Of a stretch of 14,436 nt of DNA, positions 7,361 through 13,753 are shown piece after piece (position 1 is the first letter of the stretch; each line of letters starts with the position of its first letter). The stretch comes from Tannerella sp. (GTDB lineage Bacteria; Bacteroidota; Bacteroidia; Bacteroidales; Tannerellaceae). The stretch covers positions 1-14,436 of the forward strand of contig JAITDQ010000210.1 of NCBI GenBank assembly GCA_031282485.1. The letters are read 5' to 3'. Under the pieces are notes generated by a model that was given only the letters and a program-made list of their open reading frames with translations, was not told the DNA's origin and did no database searches. The position numbers and the translations under genes were made by a program.

Positions 7361-8254
7361 TTAAACGATCTCGTTTCCCGATATGATGCCGTTAGTGATT
7401 GCATAGAATGTTAACCCCGGAATGGTTTTGATGCCAAGTTTGGAGGTGATGTTCTTGCGGTGTGTGAGTACGGTGTTCAGGCTTATACAAAGGTGATCCG
7501 CAACTTCTTTGTTGGTTTCACCTTTTACTATTTGCCGCAGCACTTCAATCTCACGTGAAGAAAGATTTTTTTCCATACCCGCAACAATCGGGGAAAGTAT
7601 GCGATAACGGATACGGTTATGCTGTTTGATGTCCGTATGCAGCGTGTTTATTGCAACGATGACGGCATAACAGAGATTCTCGTCGTAATCGCCGGACAGA
7701 TGTTTAATGATTATATGTTTAAGGTCGGTGACGAGGGCTTCGACAGGTTCTTCTTGGTCGGCAGGCATTGTCGGATGATAGGTGAGCGTTTTGTTTTTTG
7801 TTTGTTTTTCGCATAATTCGAGAATATGTGGAAACCATTCTTTTTCGTCTGTCTCAATACGTTTTTGCAGACGGTCTTTAAACGTATCGAACAGTTTCCC
7901 GATAAGCGCCGGCGATTCGTTTTTAGGGTCGCTTTCGGATATAAACCAGCGCAGGTGACGCTCAATGTTAGGCAACTGCGAATGTAAATAATAATGATTG
8001 GTTTTTGTGAGATAATCAACGATTTGCGTAAGGTGAAAACCTTGCAGTTTCTTTTCCGGGAAATAATTTTTATTCAGGAACGTATTGATCATCGTAATGA
8101 AAAAGTCAATATTGATGTCGTGTCTGTTGCAGATTTCCATAGCCGTATTGTCGCCAAGTCCGAGGCGTATACCGAACCTGTTAATAACAGGAATGAGTGA
8201 AGGGTGTTCTTCTACCACTTCACTCATTCTCATATTAGCATATATTAAAGACAA
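7361..8254 (-). CDS. LuxR-type regulator with degenerate ScdA/hemerythrin-like sensor
   Basis: 297 aa if read from the TTG at 8254, one base after the previous stop; a GGAGG lies nine bases before this TTG. The ATG at 8233 (residue 8) is the alternative. Residues about 10-60 resemble the ScdA/RIC N-terminal domain (EEHPSLIPVINRFGIRLGLGD), but the usual Cys pair is replaced by Leu-Gly. Residues about 75-225 are helical and follow the RIC hemerythrin-like pattern (NHYYLHSQLPNIE and DIKQHNRIRYRILSP), but several expected iron ligands appear changed. The last ~65 residues are a LuxR/GerE helix-turn-helix (LSSREIEVLRQIVKG, NKEVADHL, SLNTVLTHRKNI), which should bind DNA. It is the last gene of the operon and may regulate it in response to oxygen, nitric oxide or redox state, or through a protein or ligand contact. 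The stimulus is a guess. Confidence 0.8.
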   Translation of the reverse strand: MSLIYANMRMSEVVEEHPSLIPVINRFGIRLGLGDNTAMEICNRHDINIDFFITMINTFLNKNYFPEKKLQGFHLTQIVDYLTKTNHYYLHSQLPNIERHLRWFISESDPKNESPALIGKLFDTFKDRLQKRIETDEKEWFPHILELCEKQTKNKTLTYHPTMPADQEEPVEALVTDLKHIIIKHLSGDYDENLCYAVIVAINTLHTDIKQHNRIRYRILSPIVAGMEKNLSSREIEVLRQIVKGETNKEVADHLCISLNTVLTHRKNITSKLGIKTIPGLTFYAITNGIISGNEIV

Positions 8255-8255
8255 T

Positions 8256-9203
8256 TTACGCTTCCTCCCATTGTTTACGGATTAGTTCAACGCCGGCTGC
8301 CGCCGATGCATTACGATCCTCGGCCTTGCTTCCACATTCGAAACTGATGTATTTATCAAAACCAATGACTTTCAATCCGCGGAACCCGTCTACGTAATTA
8401 TCCGCATCACCGTCCTCGCCCGGCATGAGGCGTCTTTTACGGCTTGCGATATGTACGTGCTGAATATATTTTCCTCCGGAGATGAACGCTCCCAGGTCGG
8501 AAGTTTCTTCCCACGTCATGTGCCAGAAGTCGCCGAGACAGGTCACGCCGGGATTGTTAATGTCGCGACAAATGGACGCAGCATCGGCAACCAAGCGCAG
8601 ATAAAACGCTTCGCGGCGGTTGAGCGGCTCGAGTATTACCGTTGTACCGTTATCCGTAGCGAACGTTCCGAGTTCGTCAAACCACCGGCACAGGAAATCG
8701 CGTGTTTCCTGCGTATGCGGCATCACGGGTTTCTGTGAGTTGAATGCAGGTACGATGATAACGCCCGTCGAGCCTAATGCTCCTGCGGCGGTTATTATCT
8801 CGTGCATGGAATCGCGGCACTCGTTTCGTACACTTTCCTCTTCCGCCAGCATGAAACCTTTGAAGCCCGCACAGATAGCGCTGATTTTAATGTCGCGCCC
8901 GTTCAGCGCCTGTTTAAGTTCATTTACACGGCCGGACAGTCCGTTCCCGCTGACTTCAAGCCCTTTGACGCCGATCTTTTCCATGAAATCGAGTTTGCCT
9001 TTAAGGGACTCTCCTTCAAGCGTCCCTTCCTGGAACGAGATGTTGAGTTTGGCGTTGGGACTGTACGGGAGGCTATTTTTGCAGCACTTATCGGACCCGC
9101 AGCTTTCGCTTTTGCCGGAAGACCCTCCCGTGCAGGCGGCTACTGTTGCCAGCGCCGCACTGCCAAGGGATGTCTTTATGAAATTTCTTCTGTCTAAAGC
9201 CAT
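8256..9203 (-). CDS. Tat-exported xylose-isomerase-like TIM-barrel lipoprotein
   Basis: The start is the ATG at 9203, which begins a Tat signal (MALDRRNFIKTSLG) followed by a lipobox ending at C24 (TVAAC). A longer reading from 9302 would overlap the upstream gene and hide the signal. The 315-aa product belongs to the AP-endonuclease-2/xylose-isomerase-like sugar isomerase and epimerase superfamily. Candidate metal ligands are E192 (ILEPLNR), D225 (CLGDFWH), H251 (IQHVHIA) and E289 (ISFECG). An additional Cys cluster (C35, C40, C41) follows the lipid-anchored Cys. Relatives include hydroxypyruvate isomerase, tagatose epimerase and lyases acting on 3-keto-glycosides; the exact reaction cannot be told from sequence. 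It begins 4 bp after the exported oxidoreductase stop, so it probably acts next on that enzyme's product in the periplasm. Confidence 0.87.
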   Translation of the reverse strand: MALDRRNFIKTSLGSAALATVAACTGGSSGKSESCGSDKCCKNSLPYSPNAKLNISFQEGTLEGESLKGKLDFMEKIGVKGLEVSGNGLSGRVNELKQALNGRDIKISAICAGFKGFMLAEEESVRNECRDSMHEIITAAGALGSTGVIIVPAFNSQKPVMPHTQETRDFLCRWFDELGTFATDNGTTVILEPLNRREAFYLRLVADAASICRDINNPGVTCLGDFWHMTWEETSDLGAFISGGKYIQHVHIASRKRRLMPGEDGDADNYVDGFRGLKVIGFDKYISFECGSKAEDRNASAAAGVELIRKQWEEA

Positions 9204-9207
9204 GACT

Positions 9208-10638
9208 TCAACGTGTTTGTTTACTACCCGGCGATACTTGCCCGGCGATATGGATATAATCGGGCAACTTGTATTCTTTACCGGAACCATAACCCTGAAC
9301 ATCCATCTTCTTCACCAGATCGATATCCTTCGGATAAAGATCTAATGTGGAAGCCGTCATCTCCTGCCATGTTATCTTCTGACCGGTATAAGCCGATTCG
9401 CGTCCCATAATGGCATACATGTTGGCAACTGCCGTTTCGGAAGCCTGTTCAATGGGTTTTCCCGAACGGATATGGTTAATCCAGTTCACATGTTCCAGCG
9501 TATAGGGATCGGATTGTTTGAATTTGGCATTTTGGGCTTCGTAATCGTATTTCCAGATTACGTTACCTTTCAAGTCTTTGATAACATGTCCGGATGAATG
9601 CCATGAGCCTTTCGTTCCCTGTATGAACTCGCTTACATTGGAGGGTGTGCCGTGAATCTGGCGGCACATGCTGTGCAAATGGATACCGTTTTCCATTTCG
9701 AAGTCTACGCTGAAATTGTCGAACTGATTGCCGGTAACGCGACGCTGGCGAGAGCCGAAACCTACGGCCGAAACCGGTTTAAGTCCCGTAAACCAAGTCC
9801 ATACGTCCAGATTGTGTACATGTTGTTCAACGATATGATCGCCCGACAGCCAGATCCAGTTTACCCAGTCGCGAATCATCCATTCGCCGTCCGACCATCC
9901 GGGTTGACGATCTCTGAACCACAACATACCGCCGTTCCACCAAACCGTACCGCCGGTAATTTCGCCGATAGCGCCGTCCATAATATGTTTGTACGATTCT
10001 ACATAATCGCGGTTGTGATGGCGTTGCGTACCTGTCACGACGCACAGATTTTTGGCAGCCGCCTGTTTCGAGGTAGCTACAATCAGACGATAGCCTGTCG
10101 GATCCACGCAAATCGGTTTTTCGAGGAAGCAATGTTTACCCTTTTCCACTGCATACTGGAAATGAATCGGACGGAACAGCGGCGGAGTAGCTACGAGAAC
10201 CACATCTACACCACTGTCAATCACACTTTTGTACGCATCTAACCCGGTAAAACGTTTGTCGGCCGGGATGTCGATGTTCTTTTCTTTTTTCAAATTGTTA
10301 GCCAGATCATCCACCCGGTCTTTGAACGTATCGCCCAAAGCGGTAATCGTGACTCCGTTTGCTGCGTTCAGGAAGTTAAAAGCTGCGCCCGAGCCGCGCC
10401 CGCCGCATCCGATAATGCCTGCTTTCAATTCTTTGCCGTCGGCGGCAAGATCAGGTAATTCGGGGATGTAATATGTTCCCGGTTCTTTGAGAGGCACATT
10501 AGCCGGAGCGGCATCTGTTGCCTTGCCGCCGGCGCATGATGTTAATACTGAGGCGCTACCTGTTCCGATTGCACCCAACGTACCGGCTACTGCCGTACTT
10601 TTTAAAAATGTCCTTCTACTGATACTGTTTTTTTCCAT
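9208..10638 (-). CDS. Tat-exported Gfo/Idh/MocA oxidoreductase lipoprotein
   Basis: 476 aa. The N-terminus has a twin-arginine motif (SRRTFLK, R8-R9), a hydrophobic stretch and a lipobox ending at C35 (VLTSC), predicting export in folded form and lipid anchoring. A Rossmann NAD(P) site follows (AGIIGCGGRGSG, about 73-83), then the family's EKP motif (FLEKPICVD) and a sugar-binding half with WLSGDHIVEQHVHNLD and conserved aromatics. Tat export fits an enzyme that carries its dinucleotide bound from the cytoplasm. The closest known relatives are exported glycoside hydrolases of the NAD-dependent type and glucose-fructose-oxidoreductase-like enzymes. Substrate is probably a sugar or glycoside, oxidised at one carbon. 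It is 44 bp downstream of the cytochrome fusion and 4 bp before the TIM-barrel gene. If the bound NADH is not recycled on a second sugar, the cytochrome is a possible electron acceptor, which is inference only. Confidence 0.9.
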   Translation of the reverse strand: MEKNSISRRTFLKSTAVAGTLGAIGTGSASVLTSCAGGKATDAAPANVPLKEPGTYYIPELPDLAADGKELKAGIIGCGGRGSGAAFNFLNAANGVTITALGDTFKDRVDDLANNLKKEKNIDIPADKRFTGLDAYKSVIDSGVDVVLVATPPLFRPIHFQYAVEKGKHCFLEKPICVDPTGYRLIVATSKQAAAKNLCVVTGTQRHHNRDYVESYKHIMDGAIGEITGGTVWWNGGMLWFRDRQPGWSDGEWMIRDWVNWIWLSGDHIVEQHVHNLDVWTWFTGLKPVSAVGFGSRQRRVTGNQFDNFSVDFEMENGIHLHSMCRQIHGTPSNVSEFIQGTKGSWHSSGHVIKDLKGNVIWKYDYEAQNAKFKQSDPYTLEHVNWINHIRSGKPIEQASETAVANMYAIMGRESAYTGQKITWQEMTASTLDLYPKDIDLVKKMDVQGYGSGKEYKLPDYIHIAGQVSPGSKQTR

Positions 10639-10682
10639 GACGTTTAATTATTAAAAATGTAATGTGTATTAATGTTATTTTA

Positions 10683-12248
10683 TCAATTTATTATAGACGA
10701 ATCCGGTTCGCAGACAATACGAAAACCGATCCCCCGTATGTCGGAATACCACCAGATACTTTTCGGTTGTTGCGGATCGGTCTTGAGCCATTCATCATGA
10801 TACGACTGCGAACGTGCGGCACAACGCAAGTCCGAGGCGTCGGAATTATATAATCCTCCGCGTACAACCCACTCTTCCCCTTCGGTGACGATCGGGTCGG
10901 TCACGTTTACGTCCGTTTTGCCGTATGCATCTGCGGCATATTTATCTGCGCAGTATTCCATCACGTTACCGAGCATATTTTTAAGTCCGAACGGGTTGGG
11001 TTTGACCTTGTCAGGCTCCTGCGAACGATTGTTACTGTTTTTCATATATATGATATAATCGCTTATGACATCTGTCTTTGCGTCGGTAAACTTACGCATA
11101 AATCCCTTGTCGGAATAGTCTTTCGGTTTTCCTTCGAAGAAATAAGGCGTTTCCGTTCCTCCGCGTGCGGCGTATTCCCATTCCGCTTCGGTCGGCAGAC
11201 GGTATTTCTTGCCGGTCTTGAGCGACAGCCATTGACAGAAAGTTTCCGCCGCATAGTGTGTCATTGTGATAGCCGGACGCAAGCCGCTGCCCCAGCCCTG
11301 GTCGGGAAATCCGAACGGAGGAGTAGGCCCTGTTATGGCGTCGACATCCGGACGGCTGTTATTGGCATATACCGTTTCGGGAGGCGTACGTCCTTCACTC
11401 ATCGTATTTGCATAGAATGCCGAGTATTGATCCCACGTAACTTCTACTTCCGCCATGAAAAACGGACTTATGGTTACGTTACGCACAGGCCATTCGTCGT
11501 CCTTGTGGAATGTTTCCTTTTTATCACTTCCCATCTTGAACGAACCGCCGGGAATGGCTATCATATTGAACGATACGGTTGTACCGGGTATTTGTTCGGT
11601 ATAGTTTGTAAAAGAAGTAACAACCGTTGCCGATTCAAATGCCGGCCCGGTTTCCGTCTGGGTTCCGGCTCCCGGTATTCCGGTCAACTTTCCGTGTATG
11701 TAATTGGGGTTATGATGTCCTGCGTTCAGGTGACAACTTATACATTGTAAATCCAGTTTTTTCTCGTTTTCCTCGTAATACAGGTGAGCGGTTATGCCGT
11801 CATCTGTTATACCGGCCGGAAAAAGATTCGTATGACATTCTTTACATGATTCGTTAGGTATATACCTGACCGCATGTTCCAGTTCCGATTTCGTATCCCA
11901 GTTGAAATCGGCGCTGTCTTTAGTCACGTACCCCCATACATCCTTGACGCCTAACCTGACTTTTGCGGAATAGTGGTTCCACGTCTGATGTTTAGGCGGC
12001 AGGTGACAGTCAACACAGTGCGTGGTAACGCCGCTTCTGTTGTTTACATGTACCGACTGTTTCCAGCTATCCATTACATGCGGATGAACATGGCAAATCA
12101 TACATGATTCGTCACTCGAATAATACACGGAAACCTGATAGGCCGAAACAAACAGGGCGAAACCTAAAATTATTCCGGCAATAAAAATCCATTTTTTAGT
12201 TCCTTTTTTCTTATCCTTGTTTCTTCTTATTTTACCCATTCTACCCAT
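10683..12248 (-). CDS. Tetraheme NapC/NirT-like cytochrome c fused to SUMF1/FGE-like domain
   Basis: 521 aa. A Lys/Arg-rich N-terminus precedes one membrane helix (about 19-41). Four CxxCH heme sites follow: C49-H53, C78-H82, C135-H139 and C169-H173, in a layout like NrfH/NapC quinol-oxidising cytochromes. After a linker, residues about 226-513 form a SUMF1/FGE-type domain (MIAIPGGSFKMGS, VEVTWDQYSAFY, YRLPTEAEWEYAARGG, NPFGLKNMLGNVMEYC, WVVRGG, LRCAARS, GIGFRIV). The two active-site Cys of aerobic formylglycine-generating enzymes are not seen after RGG, so sulfatase activation is doubtful; a structural or other catalytic role is likelier. Both parts should face the periplasm. The ATG at 12248 overlaps the upstream gene by 22 bp, and an ATG at 12239 is also possible; either suggests coupled translation. 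It may carry electrons between the quinone pool and a periplasmic enzyme of this operon. Confidence 0.88.
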   Translation of the reverse strand: MGRMGKIRRNKDKKKGTKKWIFIAGIILGFALFVSAYQVSVYYSSDESCMICHVHPHVMDSWKQSVHVNNRSGVTTHCVDCHLPPKHQTWNHYSAKVRLGVKDVWGYVTKDSADFNWDTKSELEHAVRYIPNESCKECHTNLFPAGITDDGITAHLYYEENEKKLDLQCISCHLNAGHHNPNYIHGKLTGIPGAGTQTETGPAFESATVVTSFTNYTEQIPGTTVSFNMIAIPGGSFKMGSDKKETFHKDDEWPVRNVTISPFFMAEVEVTWDQYSAFYANTMSEGRTPPETVYANNSRPDVDAITGPTPPFGFPDQGWGSGLRPAITMTHYAAETFCQWLSLKTGKKYRLPTEAEWEYAARGGTETPYFFEGKPKDYSDKGFMRKFTDAKTDVISDYIIYMKNSNNRSQEPDKVKPNPFGLKNMLGNVMEYCADKYAADAYGKTDVNVTDPIVTEGEEWVVRGGLYNSDASDLRCAARSQSYHDEWLKTDPQQPKSIWWYSDIRGIGFRIVCEPDSSIIN

Positions 12249-13396
12249 TTTTTGTCATTATCATAGCCGGATGCAATCATCGTTTCGATAAATTGCAATC
12301 CTCGCACACCGTCGTAAACAGTCGGGAAATCAAGACATTCTCCCGAAGGCGTTTCACCTGCAGCACGCGCTTTAACCGTTAGCGCGAAATTCTTGTATAT
12401 ATTGGCAAATGCTTCTATAAATCCTTCGGGATGTCCTCCCGGGATGCGTATGTTCCATTTTGCAAGGTCGCTCAGGTAATCGTATCCGCTACCGATCCGG
12501 ACTTTTTCTTCCGGTTTGTTCGGCCATTTGGCATATAGCGTGTTCGGTTCCATTTGACGCCATTCGAGTCCGCCTTTATCTCCGTAGACGCGTATACCGA
12601 GGTTATTTTCTTCTCCTGTAGCTATTTGTGTAGCTTGCAGTACGCCGGTGACTCCGTTTTCGAAATGCAGGAAAGCGGCCGCATCGTCGTCGATCGGTCT
12701 TCCGGGAGCAAACGCTTTCAGTTCCGCACATAACTCTTTAACTTTCAGTCCGGTTACATATTCGCTTAAATGCCATGCATGCGTACCGATATCGCCTACG
12801 CATCCGCCTTTGCCCGAAAGTTTGGGATCGGTGCGCCATCCGGCATTATTGCCGCCCAGCAACTCAATGCGTTGCGACAACCACCCCTGCTCATATTCCA
12901 CATATACGCGACGAATGGTACCCAAATCGCCCCGCGCTATCCGTGCCTTTGCTTCCTTAATGGCCGGATAACCTGTGTAAACATGCGTCAACGCGAGTGT
13001 CCGTCCGCTTTTCTCTACTTTTTCCTGCAACAGTTTAGCTTCTTCGAGCGAGAAGGTCATCGGTTTATCAATAACTACGTCGTAGCCGTGATCCAAGGCC
13101 AGAGCTGCAGGTTCATAATGCAGGTGATTAGGCGTCACCACGGTGACGAATTGCATGCGTTCATCCTCCGGCAACAGAGCCTCTTTCTCAAACATCTCGT
13201 GATAAGTTTCATAAATACGATTATCCGGCACGTTATAATGACGTCCCGATTTCAATGATATTTCCGGATTAACACTAAAACATCCGCAGACTAATTCTAT
13301 TTTGCCCTCCATAAGAGCAGCGCGTATATGGACTGATCCGATGAAGCCGTCCAACCCTCCACCGACAATACCCATGCGTAACTTTTTGTTCTCCAT
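12227..13396 (-). CDS. Cytosolic Gfo/Idh/MocA-family oxidoreductase
   Basis: 389 aa with no signal peptide. The Rossmann glycine motif is near the start in an extended form (MGIVGGGLDGFIG), followed by TVVTPNHLHYEPA and a DKP variant of the EKP motif (VVIDKPMTF). The C-terminal half has the family beta-sheet region with GKGGCVGDIGTHAWHL, where Asp and His are the probable catalytic or substrate contacts. It should use NAD(P) to oxidise or reduce a sugar or sugar-like ring. The ATG at 13396 lies about 37 bp from the predicted transcription start, making this the first gene of the minus-strand operon. Together with the exported paralogue it gives one cytosolic and one periplasmic dehydrogenase in the same unit. 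It may process the product after uptake; no transporter is visible in this window. Confidence 0.9.
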   Translation of the reverse strand: MENKKLRMGIVGGGLDGFIGSVHIRAALMEGKIELVCGCFSVNPEISLKSGRHYNVPDNRIYETYHEMFEKEALLPEDERMQFVTVVTPNHLHYEPAALALDHGYDVVIDKPMTFSLEEAKLLQEKVEKSGRTLALTHVYTGYPAIKEAKARIARGDLGTIRRVYVEYEQGWLSQRIELLGGNNAGWRTDPKLSGKGGCVGDIGTHAWHLSEYVTGLKVKELCAELKAFAPGRPIDDDAAAFLHFENGVTGVLQATQIATGEENNLGIRVYGDKGGLEWRQMEPNTLYAKWPNKPEEKVRIGSGYDYLSDLAKWNIRIPGGHPEGFIEAFANIYKNFALTVKARAAGETPSGECLDFPTVYDGVRGLQFIETMIASGYDNDKKWVEWVK

Positions 13397-13439
13397 GTCT
13401 TTGTAAAATTAATTGTTTATAGGATTCTATTTCAGGGCA

Positions 13440-13470
13440 TAAAAGTAGCAGTTTATTTTCAATTAGCAAA
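13440..13470 (-). promoter_or_regulatory. Bacteroidota-type promoter of the minus-strand operon
   Basis: On the minus strand, TTTG (13470-13467) is followed after exactly 19 bp by TACTTTTA (13447-13440), matching the Bacteroides TTTG / TAnnTTTG pattern at all but the last base. Transcription should begin near 13433, giving a leader of roughly 37 nt to the ATG at 13396. A T-tract on the minus strand lies just upstream and could act like an UP element. No experimental support. Confidence 0.6.
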
Positions 13471-13608
13471 AAAAAAAAGAAAAAACTTATCTTTTTAAGT
13501 TATATAAACTTAGTTTTGTATTTTGATACTTTATGAAATTGCGCAACAACCTGTTGTCTAAATGGACGTTCGGGCTGAACTGTTAATTTTTTATCTCCCG
13601 GTTTAAAA

Positions 13609-13624
13609 ACCTGCATATGCAGGT
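13609..13624. promoter_or_regulatory. Perfect 16-bp palindrome, candidate operator
   Basis: ACCTGCATATGCAGGT is identical to its reverse complement. It lies about 24 bp upstream of the -7-like element at 13648-13655, where the -33 region would begin, and that promoter has no TTTG at the expected place. A dimeric regulator binding here could activate or block the TPR gene, and possibly the divergent operon. The regulator is unknown; the LuxR-type protein at 7361-8254 is one candidate. Confidence 0.5.
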
Positions 13625-13647
13625 ATGAAAATGAGTGAAAAATACGA

Positions 13648-13655
13648 TACTTTTG
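13648..13655 (+). promoter_or_regulatory. -7 element for the TPR gene
   Basis: TACTTTTG fully matches TAnnTTTG. Transcription would start near 13662 and leave a leader of about 92 nt before the ATG at 13754. No TTTG is present about 19-21 bp upstream, so the promoter may need an activator. Confidence 0.5.
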
Positions 13656-13753
13656 CAGCATGAACTTATCCGGATCCTGATTTCAGTACGATAATATAAG
13701 AATCACCGTTCGGATAACAGGCAAAAAATTACATTATAATAATTTTAATATCA

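Larger units (their letters stand above)
13397..13753. other. Divergent intergenic region, 357 bp
   Basis: AT-rich spacer between the minus-strand operon and the plus-strand TPR gene. No coding sequence was supported in it. It holds a promoter-like element for the minus-strand operon, a run of A residues (13468-13485, one G inside), a small inverted repeat ACAAC-CT-GTTGT at 13546-13557, a perfect 16-bp palindrome at 13609-13624, and a -7-like element for the TPR gene at 13648-13655. A second -7-like sequence, TAGTTTTG at 13511-13518, has no matching -33. Confidence 0.8.

Noticed and set aside
7363..7376. Inverted repeat as a bidirectional terminator
   Set aside because: The stem is only 5-6 bp, AT-rich, with a loop of 2-4 bases and no T-run after it on the plus strand, so it is too weak to annotate as a terminator.
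8620..9345. Long plus-strand open frame opposite the TIM-barrel gene
   Set aside because: It has no domain-like pattern and lies antisense to a well-supported gene with signal peptide and metal motifs; a shadow frame.
10654..10661. Possible internal -7 element before the exported oxidoreductase
   Set aside because: The minus-strand TACATTTT matches only partly and has no TTTG at the expected distance.
13511..13518. TAGTTTTG as main promoter of the TPR gene
   Set aside because: It matches the -7 pattern but lacks a -33 and would give a leader of over 230 nt; the element at 13648 is preferred.
13546..13557. Short inverted repeat ACAAC-CT-GTTGT as an operator
   Set aside because: Five-base arms are common by chance, and it does not align with a supported promoter.
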